This document shows, piece by piece, positions 28,051 to 40,200 of a stretch of DNA of 64,000 nt. The stretch comes from CAVWUA01 sp963758025 (GTDB lineage Bacteria > Planctomycetota > Planctomycetia > Isosphaerales > Isosphaeraceae), in contig CAVWUA010000030.1 of NCBI GenBank assembly GCA_963758025.1, forward strand, positions 62,001 to 126,000. Reading direction: 5' to 3'. The stretch's first letter is position 1, and each line of letters opens with the position of its first letter. Under the pieces are notes generated by a model. The model ran no database searches. It was not told the DNA's origin and saw only the letters and a program-made list of their open reading frames with translations. Position numbers and translations under genes: made by a program.

Positions 28051-29073
28051 TCAAGCCAAGGCCGCCTATCGCTTCTATGCCAACGACCGCGTCACCACCA
28101 CCGCCTTGCACCAGGGGGTCGCACGCGACACGGCGCGACGCGGCCTCGATCTGGACGTCGTGCTGGTGGTGCAAGATACCACCTCGCTCAATCTCACCGG
28201 CTTACGCTCCGTCACCGAACTCGGCCCGATCGACTCCGGCCGCTGGCGCCGAGGGCTCTTCCCGCACACGGCGATGGCGGTGACGGGCACGGGGCAGGTC
28301 CTCGGGATCTTGGATCAGCAATGCTGGACGCGGCCCCAGCCCGGCCAACCGGGGCCCGAGGAGAAAGAGAGTGCCAAGTGGCTCCACGGCCTCGACGCGG
28401 CCCGCGCTGCGCTGCACGAGACGGCCGGCCCGCGGCCGGTCCCCCGCCTGATCCATGTGATGGATCGGGAGGCCGATGCCTACGAGGTGATGATGGCGGT
28501 GGTCGATGCCGGCGACAGCGCGGTCATCCGCTGTGCCCAGAACCGCCGCATCGACGACCCGCTGGGCACGGCTCATCAGGCGGTGCGTCGCCAGCCGGTG
28601 TTGGGTTGCACCACGGTGCCAGTGGGACGCTCGGCGGCGGGGCCCCCGCCCGCCTGGCCACCGTCGCCCTGCGGTCGATGGCCGTCGACCTGGTGCCGGA
28701 CTGGGAGAAATATCCCCACGCCTGGCCGATGCGTTGGAACCTGGTGGAGCTCGTCGAGCCCGATCCCCCGCCGGGGGCCGAACCGGTGCATTGGTATCTC
28801 TGGACGCTGGAGCCGGCGGCCACGGCGGCCGAGGTGCTGGAGGTCGTGCGGAAGTACACCTGCCGGTGGCCGATCGAGGAGATGCACCTGGTGCTCAAGA
28901 GCGGCTGCCAGGCCGAGGCGTTGCGATTGGAGACGTGGGACCGTTTGGAGAAAGCTGTGACCCTACAGAGCGCGGTGGCGGCCCGGATCGTGGCCTTGCG
29001 TGACCGGGCGCGGCAGGCCCCCGAGGCCCCGGCCTTGGAGTTGTTGGATGAGGAGGAGGCGAGCGTCCTCGAC
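28049..29073 (+). mobile_element. Decayed IS4-family (Tn5-like) transposase remnant
   Basis: The reading frame begins at SQAKAAYRFYANDRVTT and ends at ELLDEEEASVLDS, so both termini of the transposase are missing. The DDE residues are visible: VQDTTSLNL (first Asp), MDREADAYE with the DREAD motif (second Asp) and YTCRWPIEEMHLVLK, an exact Y-x2-R-x3-E-x6-K signature (Glu). One base is missing in GGG at 28624-28626, where GCTTVPV continues as GTLGGGAPARLATVA in the next frame. About 340 residues remain where a full copy should exceed 430. No terminal inverted repeats or target duplications are seen; the left end AGTC and right end GACT are a four-base match at most. Confidence 0.85.
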
Positions 29074-30333
29074 TCACTCCATGACCTTCAAAAGCGGAAT
29101 CACATCACCCGCCTCGGTGAATCGTCCGGCGAAGAAACGAGCGCGGGTTTGATGTCCGAGAAACGCGCGGAGGGTGGGTCGGGCCAGGCTCCGGTAGAAG
29201 ACGAATCCGTCGCCAGCGCCCCAGCCGACCCAGACGGCGAAGGCCGTCCCGGGCGGACATTTCCGCGACCGCTCCGACACGGTCAACTCCCGCCACCGTA
29301 CGGTTTTGCGGTTGCGCGAGGGGTCCCACGAGACCAGGAGGGGCAACCAGGCTCGACGCGCCTCGGTCTGTTTGCGGAACACCAGCTCGGCCCCTTCGGC
29401 GGCGAAGGTTCCCCGTTCGGTCGGATAGGGCAGGGCAGGCAACCCCAGCGGCAAGACCCGGGCCGAGGCGCGTTGCGGGCCATCCAGTCGCAGAGCGCGG
29501 CTCCCCTCGATCGCGACGCCACGCACCCCGTCCGGCAGACCGAGCCGCATCGTGGACAGCGGCTCGGGGCGGTCGATCTGTTCCGAAAGCAAGGCCATCC
29601 CGCTCTCTCGAAGCAGGACCGCCGACCGTTGCACCCGGGCTTTCCCCGCGCGGAAGGTCCACTCGATGAAATCGGCGTCGCGGGTCGTGGCCCAGGCGGT
29701 CGTTCGGGCACGTCCCGCATCCGGTGGAACCGGCCAGAGTGGCCCAAGCCACCACCTCCCTTGACCGATCAGCGCGAGCTTGCATCCGTGCCGTTGATCC
29801 CTCGCGTCGATTCCGATCACATCGCCATCCGGCGACAACGCCGAGCGAAGCACTCCCAGAGGCCGGTCGGCGAGGGCGAACGAGCCGAGCACCGCATGGT
29901 TGCCCGGAACCGATCTCCCTCCTGTCATGGACGGGACGACCCCGGCGAGGTTCGGGTCGGAAACCCTCTCCGCCAGGTCGACAATCAGTTTCCTCCGTTC
30001 CCGAGGTGGATCACCGGCACGGAAAAGTGAGCCCCCATCCGGCCGGGAAAATCGCAAGACCTCGTGAAAGAGTCGTTCCATGTGGCCATTCAGTTCCTCG
30101 GGCCAGTCGATCGGGCGATCACGGACGGCCTCGGCCAGGGCCGCCAGGCAGCGCCACCAGGATTCCACCGAGAGGCGGACCGGACGCCCCGCCGGGTCGC
30201 ACTCCCGTTCCAGCCAGCGCAAGGAAGGCTGAGGATCGGCCCGATTCACCCAGGCGGACAAGGCGCGACGCAAGGGGGCAGCCTCTTCAGCAACACGTCC
30301 GTCAGTCGATTCACGGTTCCTCCTTTCCGCCAT
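29074..30333 (-). CDS. Hypothetical protein beside the IS remnant
   Basis: The 419-residue protein is not recognised. The N-terminal third is helical and rich in Trp and Arg (ESWWRCLAALAEAVRDRPID), the rest is beta-rich with repeated DG and Trp motifs (GQGRWWLGPLWPVPP, VWVGWGAGDGFVFY). This layout loosely recalls heparinase II/III-type proteins, but I cannot confirm it. No signal peptide is visible from the ATG at 30333, which has GGGAGG only 3 bases upstream; a longer frame to 30528 exists. The TGA stop lies at the edge of the IS4 remnant, so the C-terminus may be cut or altered. Confidence 0.6.
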   Translation of the reverse strand: MAERRNRESTDGRVAEEAAPLRRALSAWVNRADPQPSLRWLERECDPAGRPVRLSVESWWRCLAALAEAVRDRPIDWPEELNGHMERLFHEVLRFSRPDGGSLFRAGDPPRERRKLIVDLAERVSDPNLAGVVPSMTGGRSVPGNHAVLGSFALADRPLGVLRSALSPDGDVIGIDARDQRHGCKLALIGQGRWWLGPLWPVPPDAGRARTTAWATTRDADFIEWTFRAGKARVQRSAVLLRESGMALLSEQIDRPEPLSTMRLGLPDGVRGVAIEGSRALRLDGPQRASARVLPLGLPALPYPTERGTFAAEGAELVFRKQTEARRAWLPLLVSWDPSRNRKTVRWRELTVSERSRKCPPGTAFAVWVGWGAGDGFVFYRSLARPTLRAFLGHQTRARFFAGRFTEAGDVIPLLKVME

Positions 30334-31114
30334 AATCCTCCCTTTGCTCCCTTCCGTCTCTACCGTTACGCGTGCCACGCACCCACCATCGACGCTCCGC
30401 GGACAAGACGTCCTCTCACCCAGTGCACGCTTCCCAGGCGAGAGTGCCCGTTCCTTCAACAACCAGTTGGCGATGGTTTTCGTGGAAGGAGCGAACCATG
30501 ATCTCCAGGCCAGGAATCGCGATCTCACAAATTATTGTAATTGCTGAGGTTGCGTCCAGTGTTGTTTCGAGCTGGGGAAAAAATCCCTCGGAATATCGGC
30601 TCTGGCACTCTCCTTGCGATTTGAGAAAAACGTCGAAGACAAGACCACGAACAGGAGTTCTGAATCAATCACTGAACTCTGATCCCAATACGACCTGGCC
30701 ACGGGGGCCGGTCTGAGAAGACAGGACACAAACGCTTCAGGAGAACGATCCCCCTGGTGCCGGGGATCATCACGAGCCACCCCAATTGGCGACGGTCAGC
30801 ATCGGTTTCCCCCGTTGTTGGCTTACCGCCAAGGGGCGAGCGGGTTGCCTCGCACGACCCCCCCGCTCGCCCCATCTTACATCGCGTCAGCCGTTTCGGC
30901 TCTCGCGTCCGAGCGAACCGACCGGGTTCGATCCCCGAAGCGACCATGGGAGAGGTGGTCTCGGAGGTCGATCGATCCCGGTCGGTTTCGTTTTTTTCGA
31001 CACGGATCGTACACATGCTTTTCCTCGGCCCCGCGACCGTTTAGGATGTCCGGGAACCAGGGGTGTTCCGCGGGCCGTTCGGTCCGGGAGGCTCCGGGTT
31101 GAGGAGCCTTTGCG
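30334..31114. other. Long divergent intergenic region with a 12-bp inverted repeat
   Basis: No supported gene. GGGGCGAGCGGG at 30833-30844 and its exact reverse complement at 30862-30873 form a hairpin with a 17-base loop and no T-run, between divergent genes. The stretch near 30520-30660 is AT-richer than average. A GTTCGATCCCC-like T-arm around 30925 has no matching tRNA body. Confidence 0.4.
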
Positions 31115-32254
31115 ATGTCCCAGGAACCGTATCGCGCGGCCGTCATCGGCAGGACGGGCCGGGGGGATTACGGCCACGGTCTCGACGTGGCTCTGCTCGA
31201 TCAGCCCAATGTGAACGTGGTGGCTGTCGCGGACGACAATCCCGAGGGGCGGGCCAAGGCCCTCGAACGGCTCGGTATCGATCGCGGATACGCCGATTTC
31301 CGCGTCATGCTCGATCGGGAGAAGCCGGATATCGTCGCGGTCGCTCCGCGCTGGCTCGATGTCCATGCGGAGATGATCCTGGCCTGCGCGGAGCGGGGCA
31401 TTCACGTCTTTTGCGAGAAGCCGCTGGCCCCCGACCTTGCCTCGTGCGACGCGATCGTCGATGCGTGCGAGCGGCATCATGTCAAGCTGGCGGTCGCGTA
31501 TCAGACGCGCTACAGCCCCCGGTTGGAACGGGTCCGCGAGCTGATCGCCGGGGGAGCGATCGGCGATGTCCTGGAGCTTCGCGGTCGTGGCAAGGAAGAT
31601 CGGCGGGGAGGGGGAGAGGACCTGTTCGTCCTTGGCTCGCACATCCTCGACCTGTTCCGCGCGTTACAAGGTGATGCGTCCTGGTGCTTCGCCAGGGTGA
31701 CGGAGCAGGGCCAGCCGATCGGTCCGGACCAGGTACGCCAGGGGAATGAGGGGCTCGGGCTTCTGGCTGGGGACCGGATCGACGCGATCTATGGATTCGC
31801 CGATTCTCCCGTCGTCGCTCATTTCGCCAGTTCGAGGCCATCGAAGCCCGGTGGCCGCTTCGGACTTCATGTGTGTGGGTCCGAGGGAATCATCGAGATT
31901 CATACCGGTTGGCTTGCTCCGACGTTTTTATTGAAGGATTCCACCTGGACCACGGCGGGCGGGGACGAGCACTGGGTCGAGGTCACCAGCGCGGGGCCAG
32001 GCCAGCCGGAGCCACTGGACCCCTCGGGCGGGCTGGTCGCAGCCAATCGCCGGATCGTCGCTGACCTGATTCATGCCATCGAAACCGACACGCAGCCCCT
32101 CGCCAGTGTGTACGACGGTCGCGCGGCGGTCGAAATGGTCCTGGCTTGCTATGCCTCACAATCCCAGGGCGGTCCGGTTCGCCTTCCTCTGAAGAACCGT
32201 TCCCAGCACCCGTTGGCGATGCTCACGAAGGTTGGCTCCCCCGTGCGGGATTGA
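31115..32254 (+). CDS. Gfo/Idh/MocA-family oxidoreductase
   Basis: The 379-residue protein has an N-terminal Rossmann domain (YRAAVIGRTGRGDYG, VVAVADDNPEG) that binds NAD(P), the conserved EKPLAPD motif near residue 108 with the catalytic-type Lys, and a C-terminal beta domain with GSHILDLFRA. The nucleotide loop is GRTGRG, not the usual GxGxxG. It should oxidise or reduce a sugar or related polyol; planctomycetes carry many copies. No signal peptide is seen. GAGGAG lies 9 bases upstream of the ATG. Substrate unknown. Confidence 0.9.
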   Translation: MSQEPYRAAVIGRTGRGDYGHGLDVALLDQPNVNVVAVADDNPEGRAKALERLGIDRGYADFRVMLDREKPDIVAVAPRWLDVHAEMILACAERGIHVFCEKPLAPDLASCDAIVDACERHHVKLAVAYQTRYSPRLERVRELIAGGAIGDVLELRGRGKEDRRGGGEDLFVLGSHILDLFRALQGDASWCFARVTEQGQPIGPDQVRQGNEGLGLLAGDRIDAIYGFADSPVVAHFASSRPSKPGGRFGLHVCGSEGIIEIHTGWLAPTFLLKDSTWTTAGGDEHWVEVTSAGPGQPEPLDPSGGLVAANRRIVADLIHAIETDTQPLASVYDGRAAVEMVLACYASQSQGGPVRLPLKNRSQHPLAMLTKVGSPVRD

Positions 32255-32394
32255 GTCGGTCAGGCTGTCTTCGATTCGCGATGCTCAGGAAAACGCGTTG
32301 CGACAGCGATTCCACGGGGTCGATCGTCACGGCTCATCGCGCACTCGCCCTCCTCGCAATTCATTCTCCCTTGGTCACGACGAGGTTTTTCGGC

Positions 32395-33975
32395 ATGTCG
32401 GACGAATCCCAGATCACGAGTAGTTACGACACGATTCCTTATGAGAGCAAGGCATTCTACGAGACGCATCCCGACAACATGGCGACTCTCGCCATGCTGG
32501 CCGGCTTGACCCCGCCTCGGGTCGAGGAATGCCGGGTGCTGGAACTGGGTTGTGCCGAGGGGGCTAATCTGATTCCGCTGGCGTTGGCCATGCCCGAGAG
32601 CCAATTTCTGGGTATCGACCTGTCACCTCGACAGATCGCCGATGGGAAAAAGGTTATTGATTCTCTGGGATTGAAGAACATCGAGCTGGAAGCCTGGGAC
32701 ATCGCGAAATGGGAGGGCGAAGACCAGCCGTTCGATTACATCATCTGCCACGGTGTGTACTCGTGGGTTCCCGCGGAGGTTCAGGACAAGATTCTCCAGA
32801 TCTGCAAGCGGAATCTGTCGCCGAACGGTGTGGCCTTCATCAGTTTCAACTGCTACCCGGGTTGGTATCTCTCGTCAATCGTTCGCGGAATGTCGATCTT
32901 TCACGGTCAGGCCATCGACGATCCGACCGCTCGCGTGCAAGCCGCGCGGACCTTCCTGGACATGCTTCAGCGCAAGCTTCCCGATCAGCAGACCCCGTAT
33001 GCTCAGGTGCTCCGCCAGGAGGTGCAGAAGTTTCAAGGGCATTCCTCTGCCTATCTTCTGCATGAACACTTCGAAACGGACAATCATCCGCTCCATTTCT
33101 GGGAGTTCGCCGAACGGGCAACGGGCGCGGGGCTTCGCTTTCTCGCGGACGCCCGGTTCCGTTCCATGGCCGAGTATCAACCTCCCGACATCCGCCAGTT
33201 TCTCAACGAGTTGACCGACGATCCGTTGCGACAGGAGCAGTATCTCGACTTCCTCCGCAACCGCACGTTCCGCCGAACCCTGCTTGTCCACGAGGATCAG
33301 ACACCCAGGCGGACGAGGGAGCCGGAGGACCTTCAGAAGTTTCAACTTCTGGCGACCGCCGCGCCCGCCGTTCCGAACCCGGACCTCCGCACGGGCGTGA
33401 ACCTCGAATTCCGGACGCCCGATGGACGTTCACGACTGATGACCTCGAACGCCTTGCTCAAATCCGCACTGACCGTTCTGGCCGACAACTGGCCGAGCGC
33501 CTTGCCCTTCCAGACACTGCTGGAAAAGACCCACAACCGTTTGCTCCAGACACCCGAGACGTCCGACTTCGATCGAACTCCTCTCGCGCTGGCGACCCAG
33601 TTGCTGCCTTGTCACATGATCGGCCTGATCGAGTTGAATGTCTTCGAGCCGCGCTTCGCGTCGAAGATCAGCGAACGCCCCAAACCAAGCCCGCTTGCGG
33701 CACTCCAGGCAGAGGCGGGAACGCAAGTCGTCAACTTGCGTCAACGGATGGTCGAACTGGGGGGCTTTGATCGTCTGGTCATCCGACAACTCGATGGCCA
33801 ACGGGATCGCGCGGCCATTCTCGATCGGCTCGTTCAGGCCGTCAGGGAGGGAACCTTTCCCCTGAACCGAAATGGACAACCCATCACGGATGAGAACGAG
33901 ATCCGGGAAATTCTCGACCGCTCCCTCACCCCGAGCCTGCAACGTCTGGCTGGAAGCGTCCTGCTCGAGTCCTGA
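32395..33975 (+). CDS. SAM-dependent methyltransferase with regulatory domain
   Basis: The 526-residue protein has an N-terminal methyltransferase fold: motif I VLELGCAEGANLIPLAL, acidic GIDLSPRQIADGKK at the end of strand 2, and DYIICHGVYSWVP. The C-terminal half (about 230-520) matches the layout of the methyltransferase regulatory domain, with blocks AYLLHEHFETDNHPLHFWEF and LPCHMIGLIELNVFEP. The ATG at 32395 has GAGG 9 bases upstream. Substrate unknown. It is separated by 140 bases from the oxidoreductase upstream. Confidence 0.85.
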   Translation: MSDESQITSSYDTIPYESKAFYETHPDNMATLAMLAGLTPPRVEECRVLELGCAEGANLIPLALAMPESQFLGIDLSPRQIADGKKVIDSLGLKNIELEAWDIAKWEGEDQPFDYIICHGVYSWVPAEVQDKILQICKRNLSPNGVAFISFNCYPGWYLSSIVRGMSIFHGQAIDDPTARVQAARTFLDMLQRKLPDQQTPYAQVLRQEVQKFQGHSSAYLLHEHFETDNHPLHFWEFAERATGAGLRFLADARFRSMAEYQPPDIRQFLNELTDDPLRQEQYLDFLRNRTFRRTLLVHEDQTPRRTREPEDLQKFQLLATAAPAVPNPDLRTGVNLEFRTPDGRSRLMTSNALLKSALTVLADNWPSALPFQTLLEKTHNRLLQTPETSDFDRTPLALATQLLPCHMIGLIELNVFEPRFASKISERPKPSPLAALQAEAGTQVVNLRQRMVELGGFDRLVIRQLDGQRDRAAILDRLVQAVREGTFPLNRNGQPITDENEIREILDRSLTPSLQRLAGSVLLES

Positions 33976-34033
33976 AGAAGGAAGCGATCGAGGCGGGGGA
34001 AGAGGGTCGAATAAAGGTCGGAGCGGCGACGTC

Positions 34034-34073
34034 AAGGAGGATGTCGGAAATGGGCGGCGGTCCTCGTCGCTAG
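34034..34073 (+). promoter_or_regulatory. Strong Shine-Dalgarno with seven-codon leader ORF
   Basis: A perfect AAGGAGG (34034-34040) lies 9 bases before ATG 34050, which encodes only MGGGPRR before TAG at 34071-34073. The downstream gene begins at 34090 or 34105 and has no ribosome site of its own. The main frame has a TGA at 34078-34080, so the strong site cannot serve it in-frame unless an indel is present. The leader could couple translation or attenuate it. Confidence 0.4.
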
Positions 34074-34089
34074 CTCTTGAAACCTCCTC

Positions 34090-35673
34090 ATGGATGTGCG
34101 CTTGATGTCACCCCGTCGCCTTCCGCGCCTGATCCGTCTGCGGTATCGCATGGCGCTGCGCCGGCTGGAACGTGACACACCGGACTGGATGCGCTGGCTC
34201 ACCCCCTGGGGGACGAGTCTGCTTCTGCATGCGCTCGTGTTGTTGTTCATCCTGGCCATCGTGGGGTTTCATCACGAACTCACCCGGAGCCGGTGGGACA
34301 GCGAAGCCTTATCGCTCCAGTTATTGCCCGCCGATTTCACGGCCCTACGTCCTTCGGACGATCTGGATCTTTCCTCCGATCTGATGGCGTCCACGGTCGT
34401 TTCCTTGCCTTCGGTTTCCTCAACGGTCGCCAGAACGGTCGCGGAAGACCCTGCGAGGAATCTCGTACCGGCGCGTCCCACACTCCCCGCGGGTCTCTTG
34501 AAATCACGAGGTTCCACGGGGACCGGCCGGGGCGAAGGCCCCTCTCCTTCCTTCGCCGGTCGGCGCGGGCCTTCGAAACTCAAGCTGGTGAAGTCGGAGG
34601 GAGGAACGGACGGCTCGGAAAAGGCGGTCCAGCTAGGTTTACAATGGCTCGCGCGGCACCAGCGGCCCGATGGAGGCTGGAGTCTGGATACGAGCCCGTA
34701 TTGCCGCGATGGCGGTTGCCCGCCGCGTCCTTCCATGGTTTCGGATACGGCGGCGACCGGGCTGGCGATCTTGCCGTTCCTCGCCGCGGGAAATGTCCAC
34801 AACGAACCGGGGCCTTATCAGCAGGTCGTTCGCGCGGGCTTGAAATGGCTTGTCAAAAACCAGCAGCGCGATGGATCGCTTTTCCGGGGCGGCGCGTTCA
34901 ACTCCGCATTCTACAGCCATGCCATCGCCACGATGGCGCTCTGTGAAGCCTATGGCATGACCGGGGACAAGTCCTTGCGGGAGCCGGCCGAGAAGGCGAT
35001 TCGCTTTATCGTCCTCTCGCAGAACAAGTTCGATGGCGGCTGGCGCTACACGATCGGCATGGCCGGTGATACGTCTGTCTTCGGCTGGGAACTGTTCGCG
35101 CTCCGGAGCGCGAGCCTCGCGGGGCTTGGCGTCCCCAAGGGGACGATTCGCCGCTGTCGGGAATATCTCGATCATGCGGCGACGGACAAGTCCAAGATCA
35201 CGTATGCGTATCGACCTGGTGGAGCACCCACGCCGACCATGACGGCCGAAGGGCTCGTCGTGCGCCAGTATCTCGGCTGGCGGCACGATCATCCTTCGCT
35301 GGTCCAGGGCGTGGCGTTGATCGATGCGAACCTCGAAGGAACGGCCGAGCGCAACATCTACTACACGTATTATGCGATGCAGTTGCTCCACAACATGAAA
35401 GGCCCTCACTGGGAGGAGTGGAACCCCAGGGTGCGGGATACCTTCGTGCTGACCCAGATTCACGGTGACGGATGTGACCAGGGTAGCTGGGACCCCCTCA
35501 GCCCCGATCCCGACGTCTGGGGCATGAAGGCCGGACGCCTCTATGTCACGTCGCTTTCTCTCCTGACGCTGGAAATCTACTATCGATACCTGCCGCTCTA
35601 TCGAGATGAGGACGGCGGGTACGCCGATACGGCGAGCGAAGCTCTGGTCTCTCAGGCCGATCGCAATCCGTGA
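34090..35673 (+). CDS. Membrane-anchored prenyltransferase/squalene-oxidase-repeat protein
   Basis: The 527-residue protein has one N-terminal membrane helix (LLLHALVLLFILAIVGF, about 44-60), a low-complexity linker (about 75-170), then an alpha/alpha-barrel with repeats typical of terpene cyclases and prenyltransferases, e.g. GLQWLARHQRPDGGWSLD, GLKWLVKNQQRDGSLF and AIRFIVLSQNKFDGGWRY. The cyclase catalytic DxDD motif is not evident, so it may bind rather than cyclise. Large families of this type occur in planctomycetes. Starts at 34090 or 34105 (second ATG) have no clear ribosome site. Function unknown. Confidence 0.8.
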   Translation: MDVRLMSPRRLPRLIRLRYRMALRRLERDTPDWMRWLTPWGTSLLLHALVLLFILAIVGFHHELTRSRWDSEALSLQLLPADFTALRPSDDLDLSSDLMASTVVSLPSVSSTVARTVAEDPARNLVPARPTLPAGLLKSRGSTGTGRGEGPSPSFAGRRGPSKLKLVKSEGGTDGSEKAVQLGLQWLARHQRPDGGWSLDTSPYCRDGGCPPRPSMVSDTAATGLAILPFLAAGNVHNEPGPYQQVVRAGLKWLVKNQQRDGSLFRGGAFNSAFYSHAIATMALCEAYGMTGDKSLREPAEKAIRFIVLSQNKFDGGWRYTIGMAGDTSVFGWELFALRSASLAGLGVPKGTIRRCREYLDHAATDKSKITYAYRPGGAPTPTMTAEGLVVRQYLGWRHDHPSLVQGVALIDANLEGTAERNIYYTYYAMQLLHNMKGPHWEEWNPRVRDTFVLTQIHGDGCDQGSWDPLSPDPDVWGMKAGRLYVTSLSLLTLEIYYRYLPLYRDEDGGYADTASEALVSQADRNP

Positions 35674-35701
35674 CGGCTGCGAATTTCGGCCTTTGGAAAC
35701 A

Positions 35702-35752
35702 ACGAACACGCCGGGCTTCGCATGAAGGGAATGCGACGCCCGGCGTGTTCGT
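35702..35752. terminator. Bidirectional rho-independent terminator
   Basis: A perfect 15-bp stem pairs 35702-35716 with 35738-35752, extended inward by 5 bp (35719-35723 with 35731-35735) after a TT/AC mismatch. A-rich sequence lies on the left and a T-rich tract (GTGTTTATTG) on the right. It sits 28 bases after the prenyltransferase-repeat gene and 30 bases before the gltD stop, so it should stop both convergent transcripts. Confidence 0.8.
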
Positions 35753-35781
35753 GTTTATTGCGGAATATCCGAAGTCCTTCG

Positions 35782-37246
<1,465 letters not shown>

Positions 37247-37254
<8 letters not shown>

Positions 37255-40200
37255 CGCTCACCTCCAGTTGCTGCACTTCCTGAGGCTGAAGCTCGCGGGC
37301 CCGCTTCCGCTCCTCCAGGACGCGACGATAATCCACAGGCATGACCTTGACGAATTTCGAGACCGCCCAGTCCCAGTCGCCCAGGAGCCGGGCCGCGACC
37401 TCGCTACCGGTGTAGCCGGCGTGCTGGATCAACAGGTCGCGCACCAGTTCGATGTCCTCGGGGTCCTGGAACGGTTCGAGATCGACCATCTCCAGGTTGC
37501 AACGCTGCGAGAAGTCCCCCGTCTCGTCGAAGACGAAGGACGAGCCGCCACTCATGCCGGCGGCGAAGTTGCGGCCCGTCGGACCGATCACCACGGCGAC
37601 ACCGCCGGTCATGTATTCACAACAGTGGTCGCCGGTTCCCTCAACAACCGCCAGGGCCCCCGAGTTCCGCACGCAGAACCGCTCGCCGGCCCGGCCTCGG
37701 AAGAACGCCCGACCACCGGTCGCGCCGTAGAGGGCGACGTTGCCGATCAGGATGTTGTCCTCGGCAACGAACGTGGACGATTTGTCGGGGAAGATGATCA
37801 GCTTGCCGCCCGAGAGACCCTTGCCGACGTAATCGTTGGCGTCCCCTTCCAGGGTCATGGTGATCCCCCTGGGAACGAACGCGCCGAAGCTCTGACCGGC
37901 GGAGCCGTTGAACTTGAGCTTGATCGTGTCGTCGGGAAGGCCATTGCCGCCGTGGCGCCTGTGTGACTTCGCTGCCAAGGATCGTGCCCACGGTCCGGTT
38001 GACGTTCCGGATCGGGAATTCGGCCTCGACTGATTCCCCTCGCTCCAGGGCCGGCTGGCACGCGGGCAGAAGCGAGGTCCAGTCGAGCGACTGCTCGATC
38101 CCATGATCCTGCTCGATAACCTGGCGCACCGCCACGTCGGGGCCGACCTGGGGGCGATAGAAGATGCTGGAGAAGTCCAGGCCCCGCGCCTTGTAGTGGT
38201 CGATCGCCTTCTTCATGTCGAGCATGTCGCTCCGACCGATCATCTCGTCGATCGAGCGGAACCCGAGCTGGGCCATCAACTCGCGGGCCTCTTCCGCGAC
38301 GTACCGGAAGAAGTTGACCACGTGGTCCGCCTGGCCGGTGAACTTCTCGCGGAGTTTCGGGTTCTGCGTGGCGATCCCCACCGGGCATGTATCGAGGTGA
38401 CAGACCCGCATCATGATGCAGCCCATCACCACCAAGGGGGCGGTGGCGAAGCCGTACTCCTCGGCGCCGAGCAAGGCCGCGATCACGACGTCTCGGCCGG
38501 TCTTCATCTGACCGTCGGTTTGGACGACAATGCGGTCGCGCAGCTTGTTCAGCACGAGCGTCTGCTGGGTTTCAGCCAGGCCGAGCTCCCAGGGGATGCC
38601 AGCGTGCTTCAAGGACGTGAGCGGGCTGGCCCCCGTCCCGCCGTCGTAACCGCTGATGAGCACCACGTCGGAGTGCGCCTTGGCGACCCCCGCCGCGACG
38701 GTGCCGACACCGACCTCGGCCACCAGCTTCACGGCGATCCGCGCCTTGTGGTTGGCGTTCTTCAGGTCGTAGATGAGCTGCGCGAGGTCTTCGATCGAGT
38801 AGATGTCGTGGTGTGGCGGCGGCGAGATCAGGCCGACGCCGGGCGTCGAGAAACGCACCTTGGCGATCCAGGGCCAGACCTTGTGCCCAGGGAGCTGTCC
38901 CCCCTCACCGGGCTTGGCTCCTTGAGCCATCTTGATCTGGATCTCGTCGGAGTTGACAAGGTACTCGCTCGTCACGCCGAAGCGTCCCGAGGCCACCTGC
39001 TTGATCGCCGAGCGCTTGCTGTCGCCGTTGGAAAGGGGCTGGAACCGAACCGGATCTTCACCCCCCTCGCCGGTGTTCGACTTGCCGCCGAGGCGGTTCA
39101 TGGCGATGGCAAGCGTCTCGTGCGCCTCGGCCGAGATCGAGCCGTAGCTCATCGCGCCGGTCGCGAACCGCTTGACGATCGACTCGACCGACTCGACCTC
39201 CTCGATCGGCACCGGTTGCTGCTTGCCGACCTTGAACTCGAAGAGGCCTCGCAGGGTGCAGAGCCGCTCGTTCTGCTCGTCCACCCGCCGGGTGTACTCC
39301 TTGAAGATGTCGAAGCGTCCCTGGCGCGTGGCATGCTGGAGGCGGAAGACGGTCTCGGGGTTGAAGAGGTGGAACTCACCCTCCCGGCGCCACTGGTACT
39401 GGCCGCCCCAATCGAGCACGAGTGGCCCGACCTCGCGACTCTCGTAGGCACGGTGATGGTGATAGAGGGTCTCGGCGGCGATCTCTTCCAGTCCGACACC
39501 GCCAACCCGGGAGGCCGTCTTGTCGAAGTACTTGGCGACAAATTCCGCGTTCAGGCCGATGGCCTCGAAGATCTGCGCGCCTCGGTAGCTCTGGATCGTG
39601 CTGATGCCCATCTTGGACATCACCTTGACGACCCCCTTCTTGATCGCCTTGCGATAGCGCTTGACCGCCTCGGCGTGGTCGATCCCCTCCTTGACCATCG
39701 CCATGCGGATCATGTCGTCGAGCGTCTCGAAGGCGACATACGGATTGATCGACCCGGCTCCATACCCGAGCAGGAGGGCGAAATGGTGGACCTCGCGGGC
39801 ATCGCCGCACTCGATCGCCAGACCGGCGCGGGTCCGCAACCCCTGGCGAACCAGGTGATGGTGCAGCCCGGAGCAGGCCAGCAGGGACGGGATGGGAGCC
39901 AGACTGGCATCCACGGTGCGGTGCGTGAGAATGATCACGCTTGCGCCGTCGCGGATCGCCGCCTCGGCCTCCTGAAAGATCTCTTCCAGGCGACGCTCCA
40001 TCCCCTTGGCCCCCTCGGCCGCCGGGAAGAGCATGGAAATTGTCGCGGACTTGAACCCTTTGAAGCTGCCGTCCATCTGCTGGAGACGGGCCAGCTCGTC
40101 GTTGTCGAGGATCGGCGAGTCCAGCGCGATCAGGTGGCAGCTCTCAGGGGTCGGCTCCAGCAGGTTGGCTTCCGAACCCGTGACCGTCAGCACCGAAGTG

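Noticed and set aside
28321..30030. A 569-codon plus-strand protein over the IS end and the minus gene
   Set aside because: Only its first part is transposase; the rest is antisense of the gene at 29074-30333.
30920..30940. A tRNA T-arm like GGGTTCGATCCCC
   Set aside because: The preceding 60 bases cannot form a D-arm and anticodon arm.
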